From: Aquilaria yunnanensis
Taxonomy: Eukaryota > Streptophyta > Magnoliopsida > Malvales > Thymelaeaceae
Direction: 5' to 3'
DNA length: 64,000 nt
Assembly (NCBI GenBank): GCA_039654915.1
Contig: CM077599.1
Coordinates: 11,720,501 to 11,784,500, forward strand
The position numbers and the translations under genes were made by a program. Shown piece by piece: positions 33,215 to 44,459 of the stretch. The notes under the pieces were generated by a model. That model searched no databases and was not told the DNA's origin. It was given only the letters and a program-made list of their open reading frames with translations. Numbering within the stretch: position 1 is the stretch's first letter; every line of letters starts with the position of its first letter.

Positions 33215-34760
33215 CCTCAAAATCAATTTTCATCATCGGGGTTTTAAGGATGGAACCTTTGCCTAGAAAATAATCAATTTTCATCATCGGGGTTTTAAGG
33301 ATGGAACCTTTGCCTCGAAAACAATCAATTTTCATCATCGGGGTTTTAAGGATGGAACCTTTGCCTCGAAAATAATCAATTTTCATCATCGGGGTTTTAA
33401 GGATGGAACCTTTGCCTCGAAAACAATCAATTTTCATCATCGGGGTTTTAAGGATGGAACCTTTGCCTCGAAAACAATCAATTTTCATCATCGGGGTTTT
33501 AAGGATGGAACCTTTGCCTCGAAAACAATCAATTTTCATCAGGGTTGTAAAGATGGAACCTTTGCCTCGAAAATAATCAATTTTCATCATCAGGGTTTTA
33601 AGGATGGAACCTTTGCCTTGAAAAGAATCAATTTTCATCATCGGGGTTTTAAGGATGGAACCTTTGCTTCGAAAACAATCAATTTTCATCAATTCGGGGT
33701 TTTAAGGATGGAACCTTTGCCTCGAAAACAATCAATTTTCATCATCGGGGTTGTAAGGATGGAACCTTTGCCTCGAAAATAATCAATTTTCATCATCAGG
33801 GTTTTAAGGATGGAACCTTTGCCTTGAAAAGAATCAATTTTCATCATCGGGGTTTTAAGGATGGAACCTTTGCCTCGAAAACAATCAATTTTCATCATCG
33901 GGGTTTTAAGGATGGAACCTTTCCCTCGAAAACAATCAATTTTCATCATCGGGGTTTTAAGGATGGAACCTTTGCCTCGAAAATAATCAATTTTCATCAT
34001 CGGGGTTTTAAGGATGGAACCTTTGACTCGAAAACAATCAATTTTCATCGGGGTTGTAAGGATGGAACCTTTGCCTCGAAAATAATCAATTTTCATCATC
34101 GGGGTTTTAAGGATGGAACCTTTGCCTTGAAAAGAATCAATTTTCATCATCGGGGTTTTAAGGATGGAACCTTTGCCTCGAAAACAATCAATTTTCATCA
34201 ATTCGGGGTTTTAAGGATGGAACCTTTGCCTCGAAAACAATCAATTTTCATCATCGGGGTTTTAAGGATGGAACCTTTGCCTCGAAAATAATCAATTTTC
34301 ATCATCGGGGTTTTAAGGATGGAACCTTTGACTCGAAAACAATCAATTTTCATCATCGGGGTTTTAAGGATGGAACCTTTGCCTCGAAAATAATCAATTT
34401 TCATCATCGGGGTTTTAAGGATGGAACCTTTGACTCGAAAACAATCAATTTTCATCGGGGTTGTAAGGATGGAACCTTTGCCTCGAAAATAATCAATTTT
34501 CATCATCGGGGTTTTAAGGATGGAACCTTTGCCTTGAAAAGAATCAATTTTCATCATCAGGGTTTTAAGGATGGAACCTTTGCCTCGAAAACAATCAATT
34601 TTCATCAATTCGGGGTTTTAAGGATGGAACCTTTGCCTCGAAAACAATCAATTTTCATCATCGGGGTTTTAAGGATGGAACCTTTGCCTCGAAAATAATC
34701 AATTTTCATCATCAAGGTTTTAAGGATGGAACCTTTGCCTCGAAAACAATCAATCAATTC
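33215..34760. repeat. 51-bp tandem repeat array, about 30 units
   Basis: The unit contains CAATCAATTTTCATCATCGG, GGTTTTAAGG, ATGGAACCTT and TGCCTCGAAAA (51 bp). Because 51 is a multiple of three, long frames stay open (17-residue repeats such as MMKIDCFRGKGSILKTP on the minus strand); these are a by-product rather than a gene. Units differ by a few point changes and 3-6-bp indels. Large tandem arrays in the 3' untranslated region are known for Tat/Ogre elements and can seed satellites. Confidence 0.93.
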
Positions 34761-35170
34761 GAGGCTTTAAGGATGGAACCTTTACCTCGACATCAATCAA
34801 TCAATTCGAGGTTTTAAGGATGGAACCTTTGCCTCGACATCAATCAATCAATCCGGGGTTTTAAGGATGGAACCTTTGCCTCGAGATCAATCAATCAATC
34901 CGAGGTTTTAAGGATAGAACCTTTGCCTCGAGATCAATCAATCAATCCGGGGTTTTAAGGATGGAACCTTTGCCTCGAGATCAATTATCAATCCGAGGTT
35001 TTAAGGATGGAACCTTTGCCTCGACATCAATCAATCAATTCGAGGTTTTAAGGATGGAACCTTTGCCTCGATATCAATCAATCAATCCGGGGTTTTAAGG
35101 ATGGAACCTTTGCCTCGAGATCAATCAATCAATCCGAGGTTTTAAGGATGGAACCTTTGCCTCGAAAACA
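34761..35170. repeat. Variant tandem array, about 48-bp unit
   Basis: Related to the 51-bp array but with ATCAATCAATCAATTCGAGG / CCGGGG at the unit start and CCTCGACATC or CCTCGAGATC at its end. About eight units. Confidence 0.85.
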
Positions 35171-35420
35171 AATAATCAATCAATCAGTCCATCTTACAAC
35201 GATAGGAGCTTTCCTATCGTTAGAGGTTCTAAGGACATTTCCTTAACCTAAAACAAACAATCAATCCATCAGTCCATCTTACAACGATAGGAGCTTTCCT
35301 ATCGTTAGAGGTTCTAAGGACCTTTCCTTAACCTCAAACAAATAATCAATCAATCAGTCCATCTTACAACAATAGGAGCTTTCCTATCGTTAGAGGTTTT
35401 AAGGACCTTTCCTTAAACCT
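35171..35420. repeat. About 85-bp tandem repeat with hairpin, three units
   Basis: Each unit contains ACGATAGGAGCTTTCCTATC(GT), a perfect stem-loop, followed by AGAGGTTCTAAGGACCTTTC. The third unit is slightly altered (ACAATAGG). Confidence 0.85.
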
Positions 35421-35514
35421 TACTGTTTGGGCGGCGAGAACATTCTCAATGCCTACCTAAGCCGGACGAAATTTGGTAACGACTTTGCATACATCATGTC
35501 CCATGAAGCATGCA

Positions 35515-35526
35515 AAGGGGGGCAGC
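35515..35526 (+). other. Polypurine tract of retrotransposon 1
   Basis: AAAGGGGGGCAGC-type purine run directly before the 3' LTR, the primer for plus-strand synthesis. Confidence 0.8.
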
Positions 35527-37871
35527 TGTTGACACCCAATTTCGTCCGGGTGTTTTAAAATTTTGAAAAAAATTTTATTAAAAAAAATTAATTTAAAAAA
35601 AATATATTACTATTATTATTAAAAAAATTTAATTAGTTTAAAATATATTTTTGTTTTGTGAAAATTTGATTTAAAATGATATATGTGTGAATATGTGTAT
35701 GTTTGAAATAAAATAAAATATCATGAAAAAATGACAAAAAATTAAAAGTTTGAGGTAAAAATGACAAAATTGAGAAGTTTCGGAAAAAATTGACAAATTC
35801 TAAAAGTTCCAGGAGCATTTGGTAGTTTGTCACATAAAATTTTGAGCCTGCCGACGTTTTTGGCTCAAATTGACAGAAAACGACAAAATTGTCAAAATCA
35901 GAAGCTTCAGGAACTTATCCTGAGGCTGAGAGACGTAAAGGACTAAAATTGTCATTTTACCAATTTAAAAGATAAGTTTGAAATTTTTTATTAATTTATC
36001 CATCAACAGTTCAGCCAAACTTCCTCTATAAATAGCCCCCCAAATTTTGTGCTGAACCCAGAGAAAAATAGAAAGAAAAGCTTAGAGCTCCGTTTTTAAA
36101 ATAGAAAAAATTACAGCCTTAGTCCCTAGCTCTCCTTCCTTTCCTCAGAAAATCTCAAAACTTTTTATTTTGACGATTAAGCCATCTTCTTCCCCCCGTC
36201 GCGCGCCCTCTGTTTCCATTTCTCAGAATTCAGAATTTAAAATCAAGGGTACAACTCTCATTTAATCCTTCATCTTTTCAATTTCTTTCACTTTGGTCAC
36301 TAACTTTGTATTTTATTCTTGCAGAATTAATTACTAACCCTTTTAATTTTTACTTGTTTGTTTATTATTTGTTTATTACTAACCCCTTTTTTTATTGTTG
36401 TTATTAACTTACTAACAACTAACTTTTAATACTATTATTGTTACTAACCTTTTAATTTTTGCATTATTACTAACTTTTATAATTGTTGTTAACAATTAAT
36501 TAACTTTTATTTATTGTTGTTAATTAATTTAATTAATTTGGCTAACTTTTTATTTATTGTTGTTAATTAATTTAATTAATTTGGCTAACTTTTTATTATT
36601 GTTGTTAATTAATTAATTTAATTAACTTGGCTAACTTTTTATTATTGTTGTTAATTAATTAATTTAATTAACTTGGCTAACTTTTTGTTATTGTTGTTAA
36701 TTAATTAATTTAATTAACTTGACTAAATTTTTATTATTGTTGTTTAACAATTAATTTAATTAACTTTGCTAACATTTATTATTATTTTTAAAGTGGATGG
36801 CCAAAAAGCCCCACTTTATTATTATTAATTTTTTTTCTTTATATAATTTTTTTATTTAATTCACCTTTACCCTTTACTAATTAATAAATAAATGAAAATT
36901 AAAAGAAGATTATTTTGTAATTAATTATTAAGGCTAATAAAAATCATTTTTAAAAAAAGCCAATTATTTTTATTTTTATATACATGTTTTTAATTCTTTA
37001 AAGATAAAAAAAAGTTAAAATTAATTTTAATAGTTATTTTTATCCAGTAAAAATAATAAAAAATAAAAATAAAACCTGTTTAAAAAAAATACATGAAAAT
37101 TAAGACTTTATATTTTACTGATTTATTTAAAATATAACTTTTAAATCCACTAAAATAATAAATATTTTTCATTAAACAAGAAAACAAAAAGAAAACTAAA
37201 ACAAGATAAGAAAAAGATAAGAAAGACAAGAAAAAGAAAAGAAAATAAAATAAAAACTAAAAATTTTTTTATCTAAAAATTCTATAACAAAAAGAATTAC
37301 GAATTAGTAATTAAACTAATAATTAATTCCATAAAAATAAGAATTAAATAATTAACTATAAATTAAATCAACTTACATATCCGGATGATCCGTCAGGATC
37401 TGCGGTTTAAAAAAAATATCACCCTTTTAATTAAATAAATTAAATAAAAAAAAAAGATAAAAATCCATATTTACAATATGGATTAAATTATTTAAAAGTT
37501 CACCAAATTCCGTGTCCAAATGACTCGGCAGAGTCCATGGTTCGGAATCAAAAATCTTCCGTGTCCAAATGACTCGGCAGAGTCCATGGTTCGGAAGTAT
37601 AAAATTTCATACAAATTAATTAATTTAAAAATCCACATTTCGACTAATCCAGTTAAAATTTCTAATTTTGAAAATTAACTGAGAATTATTTAAAAGCAAA
37701 GCAAAACAAAAATTAAAATCAACTAAGGTGCCAATTTTTGGGCGTTTTAACAAAGTTGTTTTAACGTAACCGTACTCCCGATCCCCGAACTCTCGCAGAC
37801 CAATTTTAAGGTGACCAATCGACCTAAGAAAACTGATTGGTGGCGACTCCCGAAAACCCGACGTTGCCACA
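35527..37871 (+). repeat. 3' LTR of retrotransposon 1
   Basis: 2345 bp, nearly identical to 21082-23428. Differences seen by eye: T to A near 35718, T to C near 35809, one T fewer near 36835, and one A fewer near 37448. Confidence 0.93.
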
Positions 37872-38917
37872 ACAATAATAGAAATAACATGTACTTGAAT
37901 AAATTTTGCCTATTCATGGATTAGATCAGTCTAAAATAAACTACAATTACATAAATATGAACAAAAAAAAAACGTTAAGGATCTGTTTTGAATTTTTCCC
38001 ATAACATGTGAATTGACTTGGATCACCTTGCACTACTAAAATAACCGACTTTAACAACTGCCATTTACCAATGTACAGCAGTTGGTAAATTCAAGTTACC
38101 AACTGCTGCACGTTGGTAAATGGCAGTTGGTATTCGATACGTTGGAAAAATTTTTACCAACGCGCAACTAATAACACGTTGGTAAATTCCAACGTGTAGA
38201 CGTTGGTTAAATACACGTTGGTAATTACCAACGGTCATTTAAAGGACTCGGTTTCCATCGCGTAGTTGTAGTTACCAACTGTCAGCAGTTGGTAATTTAC
38301 CAACTGTCAGCCGTTGGTAAGTAGTTGGTAACTTACCAACTTCTGGGCGTTGGTAAGTTACCAACGGCCGGCAGTTGGTAAATTACCAACTGCTGGCAGT
38401 TGGTAACTTACCAACTGTCAGCCGTTGGTAAATTACCAACTGCTGCACGTTGGTAAGTTACCAACTGCTGTACGTTGGTAACTTGGCAGTTGGTAATTAC
38501 CAACTGCTGGAAGTTGGTAAGGTTGCTGTTATGAAACCGTTGGTACTGACCCTTCGCGGATGTTGGTTTGTTTCACATTTGCGCGTTCGTTATGTATATT
38601 AAACGTTCCAGGTTTCGATTGTTTCGTATTTTTCCCCGTTTCAATCCACATTCAAAAGTAAAATACCAATTCAAAAGTACGCCCGGCTTTACTCAGCAAT
38701 AAACATTACACAACTATGCCAATGTAATTGAAATAAAATATTCTCAACTATAGCATAATTAAAGCAATAACATATATGTCTGAAAGAAAGCATTCAACAT
38801 TCAACGGCTTACACATTTCATAAATATCAAGTCAGTCTGATTTAGGTCTAAAAATAATTATGTCTAGGGCTCTAACACAGGAACTGCAGAAATGCGCTAA
38901 CCTGTTGATGACGCCCA

Positions 38918-40684
38918 TCACGGAGTCCCGACTATCTCCTCATCCTCTGACTCCGAGTCATCAGGATAATGTGGAACTGGTTGTGCTGGCGGGCATGGAA
39001 GGTTTAGCGAACGACAAATAATCTCCAACTGAGCCCGGTTTGCCTCCAATGCAGCTCTCTGAGCCTCCATCTCTGCTCTCTGTCTCCTCTTAATCCTCTC
39101 GAGCTTCCTCTCGTACTCCGCATCCCTTCGCGCATTCTCCTCCGCCATCATCTTCTGTACTTGCTCGTTGAATTGCGGTGTCTGTGTGATGTCGATGGCG
39201 GGATGTGACCTGCCTGTCGGCGTCCCGGTATAGCACACTGCTCAGATCCTAATCCAAATACCCGGCCTCTCCTTCTACCGCTAGATGCGGTACTAATGAT
39301 TGCTAGTTCATCAATGGCCTATATTCCATCCTCTTGCTGTGTTTGCTCCTCAATATCTGCACTGATACGAGTCTACAGCAACGTCATAAAATACATTTAG
39401 TCATGTCATAATTTGTAAAACATAGTAATTAAGTTAAGAATATTCTGCAACCAAATGACTTTTACTACTTACAGCAACTTCTTCACAGCCCTTACTAACA
39501 TATTTCCCATTCTTCATTTTATGTGTTGCTTGAAGGACTTTAAACAAGCCAGGGTCCTTCTTCTCAGGATCTCTCTCTCTCTATTTGAATGAAAACCAAC
39601 ATTAATATGTTACAATATTTCATTAGTATCTGAACTGTTGTTTGAAAGAACATTAAAGCATATATACCATTTGCTCTCGATGTGCAGACATCGAGATAGA
39701 TCCCCCAGCATATGTCGCGCTGTAAGTGGCAGACTGTGAATCCTCGTCAGTCATTGTTGCTCACATTGCCTTGAACTTCGCGGACTTCTGAATGAACTCA
39801 GGACTTGCCCAATATGCCTCCATCTCCGCATATGCAGCATCTGACATAAAGTTCGCCTTCGCTCGACGTTTAATCGGATCTTTCACACGCCGAATTTCTG
39901 ACATCATGCTTCTGTAATGCTGTGCTCCCAATACATTCCAAACCCGATACACCTCATTATGGTGTATGGGATCCCACTCACAGCTCCTCTGTACAAGTTA
40001 ATATGTTTAAACTATTAGCATGGGAAGATACCATTCTATATCTTATAACATTATTACATCATTATCATAGTAATATTATTGTCATACCTCAAAAACACAC
40101 CACCATTGCTGTAGGTCTGATGGAGAGATGGAGGACCAATCAGAATATGGCTTGAAATGTGTGGTGAAACATGGTGTCACTAACCGTGTTGCCGCAGCTG
40201 GAATGAATCTGTGACGTTTAAATTATCGGACTTAAGTTTCAAAAAGAATGATTCCATGTAAAGTATTCTCTCACTAATATTAATACTTGTGTCTGGTATT
40301 TATCACTTACGTGTTACCATGTGGGGATATCCTCATCCGCGGTCAACCTGCTGTCTGTGACATCGATGATGGGATGTCATCAATATGTATATCATCATCT
40401 GAGGGATGGGTCGTCACTATGGGGTGCCTCAGGTGCCGTGCACCAGATCCATGTCCAGATGGCGTGCCTCCACCGCCGTCAGCTCGGTGCTCATGTGAGG
40501 GGACCTGCGTGGGTGGCACTGTTGTTCCCTGCGTCTCCACACCGACATCCTCCTGTGCCCGGGATGAAGAACCCATCCTATGTCGTTCATTAAGTATTGG
40601 TTCCATTACCTCCTTAAACTGCGCAAATGGTCCTTTACCAGGTCGGCGTTTATACGTGTTATCCCCTTTACGAGGCATCTGCAT
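38918..40684 (-). pseudogene. CACTA accessory protein (plant transposase_24, Ptta/En/Spm type), degraded
   Basis: Exon-like pieces on the minus strand: MPRKGDNTYKRRPGKGPFAQ (from about 40678), a middle part with YRVWNVLGAQHYRSMMSEIR and MSDAAYAEMEAYWASPEFI (39952-39761), then a C-terminal exon QKMMAEENARRDAEYERKLE with an acidic tail (39238-38918). This layout (conserved middle domain, coiled C-terminus) matches the second protein of plant CACTA elements, which binds subterminal repeats. Some junctions can be explained by introns, but a TGA after SQTAG near 40343 and one after KFKAM near 39761 interrupt the frame. Confidence 0.75.
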
Positions 40685-41022
40685 TTATTTTTCGGTAAGT
40701 TGGTGAATTAAACTTAACATATATCTACTGACATATATTGTGCAGTATTAGGGGTACATAAACGTACTCAAATATTTCCATGACATACATAAAAATTACA
40801 GGTTACCATTGTTCCTAATACATGTTATGTAATCATTCATTTAGACCCACTGCTGTCATTGGACTCAAACTCCTCGGAATCTTCAGAGTCACTGTCATTC
40901 GATATAAACTCCTCACCATCCTCCGTGTCGCCATTAGATCCCCTATCCTCAAGTACATCTTCTTCAATATCATCACCGACACCCGGGTCAGCTAACTCCT
41001 CAATTGGGTCATCTTCAATTCT

Positions 41023-44000
41023 TTAACAATTAACGGATGCACTGTCTTGATACACGTCATCCGTGTCCATAACTGCAGCCTGTATTATCCATCGAGGTTT
41101 TATCTTCATAACAGCTGACCACCCGTTTCTTTCACGTGACTTACTCGGATATCGTGTGTAGTAAACTTGGTCAGCCTGTGATGCTAGAATGAAAGGATCA
41201 AACTTCTGATATCTGCGGCTATTCCGGATCTCAACTAACCCAAACTGTTTATGCATTCGAGTTCCACGTTCAGGTGTTGGTCAAACCAGTTGCACCTAAA
41301 CAAGACAACATTCTTATGCGGAAAGCCGGGATATTCGAGTTGAATGAATTCTTCTAATATGCCATAAAAATCACATTCAACTTCACTTGCACCCGTGCTG
41401 CGTATGCATACTCCACTATTAAATGTTGATTTGTCCTTCCCCCATTCACTTATGTGAAACTTGTACCCATTTGTGAAATACACCGGCCATGTCTGAACTC
41501 GCCGTGAGGGCCCACATGCAACATCCCATAAGATGGTATCGACAATATTGTTACCTGGGTCATTAACCTATGTAAAACATATTTCAATTTAGGACAACAT
41601 ATATTGAGACTTTTATAACTTAACATATTGCAATACATTCTGTCCTAAAAGCACACGTACATATTGTCGGAGCCAGCCTGAGAAATTGTTTTCAATGTGT
41701 ATGTCCATCTCGGACATTGTTATCTCGGGTGCAGTTTCCCTGACCATGTCCACAAACATACTGTGGCCAATAACAGAAACAATAAAAGTATGTTAGTTTT
41801 TTTTGATGAGTAATACTGAATTTTTACATAGTCAATGTTGGAATGTCTTTACATGACTGATGACTTACTTTAGGTATGGCCTGATCTGAGCACAGTTTAG
41901 AAGAACGTATGTGGTTGCAAGTCTGAGTTCATCGTCCATGAGGAATCTATATCGGCATGCACCATATGGTCATCCCGGAAAAATGAATATGGTCCACAAG
42001 TCACCATTACATTGGACAGGACCACCATCGTCATTTCTCGGTACCCGGTTCATCATTGAGGGAACATGGGACTCAAAGTAATGAGAGCAAAAGATGGAAG
42101 TTTCCTCTATAAGGTATGCTTCACATATCGATCCCTCAACATGAGCAGTATTAGAAACCTTCATTTTGAGGTCATGCATGCACCGCTCAAATTTATACAT
42201 CCATCGGTACTGAATAGGTCCTCCAACCCTTGCTTCAAAGGGCAAGTGAATTGGGAGATGCTCCATGACATCAAAAAAACCCTGGAGGGAAAATTCTCTC
42301 AAGCTTACAAATTATAATTGGAATATTTTCCTCCAACGCAAACAAGTGATTTTCATGCAACTCTGGAGAGCACAAGTCTCTAAAGAATAGGCTTAACTCC
42401 GTTAATGGCTTCCAAATATTGTCGGGTAGCGCTTCGAGGGCAATGGGGAGAAGCCTTTGCATCATAACGTGGCAATCATGACTCTTCATACCATACATAT
42501 TGCAACCAGCTGTATCAACACATCTCCCAAGATTCGAGGCATATCCATCAGGGAGTCGTAATGATTTTACCCAGGCGATCACATATTGCCTTTGGTTAAC
42601 ATCCAATGTGAACCTCGCTTTTGGTTTGAACGAACGACCATCATCAAGTGGAACCATGTTTAACTCCTGCCGATTACAATAAATTTCCAGGTCCAACCGT
42701 GCTTTCACATTATCTTTCGTTTTGGTCTTCACATCCATCACAGTATTCCATATATTCTCAAACACGTTCTTCTCAATATGCATAACATCAAGATTATGTC
42801 GTATTAAGTTCGTGGCCCAATATGGTAACTCCCAGAAAATGCTTCGCTTTGTCCAATTATGTGATTTCCCATAATCACATGGTCGATTTTGTGGACCATC
42901 GTTACTAACTGATGGTATCCATGAGATTCTTTCAAATATATCTTCGCCTGATAAGCGCGGAGGAGGCAATGAATTTTCTGATTTCCCTTTCTTAAAGCAA
43001 GTACAATTCCTTCTATATGGGTGGTTCCGGGAGAGGAATTGCCGATGACAATCGAAAAAAGAAATTTTCCCGCCATACTTAAGTTGGAATGCCTTACTTT
43101 CACCCATACAAATAGGGCAAGACAATCGCCCATGTGTCATCCACCCTGATAGCATGCCATAAGCCGGAAAGTCATTTATGGTCCACATTAATGCTGCTCG
43201 CAGAATAAAATTTTGTTTCAATGACACATCCCATGTTTCGACGCCATAAAACTACAGATGTCGTAGCTCGTCTATGAGAGGTTATAGATAAACATCAATC
43301 TTATGATTTGGGCTACGTGGACCTGGAATCAGCAACGAAAGGAACATGTAGGGTTTTTTTATGCACATCCAAGGGGGCAAACTATACGGAGTCACGATCA
43401 CAGGCCAACAAGAGTATTGTTTCCCAGATGGTCCAAAAGGTGTAAATCCATCAGCACACAACCCCAATCTGACATTTCGTGGTTCCGAAGCAAACCATGG
43501 GTAGGTCTGATCAAAATGTTTCCAAGCTTCAGCATCTGATGGATGTTTTAACACACCTGGGACCTGTGTTTGCTCCTTATGCCACCTCATCTGCTCAGCT
43601 GTTGCCAATGACGCAAATAAGCGTTGCAGACGAGGGCTTAGTGGTAAATAATGCATGGTTTTCCTCGATCGATCTTTATCACGACCTCCATTTTTTGGCT
43701 TATATCTCTCAGATCCACAGTACTTACAAATACGATTGGTACTGTCATCTTTCCAGAACAACATACAATCATTCACACAAACGTCAATCTTCTCGTGAGA
43801 CAGACCCAACTGGGAAACTAATTTCTTAGTTTCATACCAATTTGATGGCATCTTACTATCTGTTGGTTGAGTCTCCTTCATTAGTTGAGCAATGCCATTA
43901 AAGCATCCTCGTGACATGTGATACTCAGACTTAAGGTTGAGAAGGCGGACAGCAGCCGATAACTCAGAATGACTTTTGCACCCATCCCATAAAGGAGTTG

Positions 44001-44451
44001 ATGCTGAATTCAAAAGATTAAAAAAATTTTGAGCACTTTCATTCGGCTCCACAACATTGACTTCTGGCAATTGATTGTAACTAGGGCCAACGGCATCTAA
44101 TACCATCCTTTCATATGGATTCGTCGAACACCCCGGCTCAAACTCCCTAAACCCACCCACAGCTGGAGCCGTATCTGATGCTTCATTAAATGGCTCACCA
44201 TGAGCGGTCCAATTCAAATAAAAAGGCTTAAACCCCCATTTGTACAGATGAACTCTGACCTCATCAGCCTGATTAAACCGCAAGTTCTTACACTTCCGAC
44301 AAGGACAGCGAATGCATGACCCGCTCATAGTTTCAGGGTGGGATACAGCAAATGATATAAATTCTTCCACCCCGGTCTCCCACTGTTGTGTGTAACCAGA
44401 TCGGCGAGGCAAGAAACGGTTACTGTACATCCAACTACGGGCGGATTCCAT
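41023..44451 (-). pseudogene. TNP2-like CACTA transposase with DUF4218 and DUF4216 regions, broken
   Basis: Minus strand from ATG 44451: MESARSWMYSNRF, the transposase-associated Cys/His domain (GSCIRCPCRKCKN), then the tnp2 core (CSECG-like CKYCGSERYKP, GKQYSCWPVIVTPYSLPPWM, LLIPGPRSPN, ILRAALMWTINDFPAYGMLS, LDVMHIEKNVFENIWNT). DUF4218 follows (MKSHDCHVMMQRLLPIALE), then an exon at 41760-41663, and DUF4216 (VYFTNGYKFHISEWGKDKST, VVLFRCNWFD). Lesions: TAA at 43282-43284 and TAG at 43252-43254 in one continuous frame; a seventh T in a T-run near 42275-42285 that shifts the frame; TGA at 41970-41972. The intact enzyme would cut CACTA ends. This one is inactive as read. Confidence 0.88.
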
Positions 44452-44459
44452 TACACACA

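Larger units (their letters stand above)
21082..37871 (+). mobile_element. Young Tat/Ogre-type LTR retrotransposon with cargo ORFs, no pol (16.8 kb)
   Basis: It has TG...CA long terminal repeats of 2347 and 2345 bp, a perfect 5-bp target duplication ACAAT (21077-21081 and 37872-37876), a primer binding site at 23432, and a G-rich polypurine tract before 35527. The order is LTR, gag, noncoding region, three tandem cysteine-rich ORFs, LOG-like ORF, large tandem arrays, LTR. Protease, RT, RNase H and integrase are absent. Comparison with the element at 52281 shows the lost part lies between the end of gag (about 26260) and about 28350. It must be mobilised in trans. By eye the LTRs differ by only two substitutions and two 1-nt homopolymer changes. 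Confidence 0.93.

Noticed and set aside
33174..34608. Long repeat-protein frames on both strands (17-residue repeats)
   Set aside because: They arise because the tandem unit is 51 bp; both strands stay open and there is no start context or known domain.
33215..35170. Possible CRISPR-like array
   Set aside because: Units are contiguous without unique spacers, and the setting is a plant retrotransposon.
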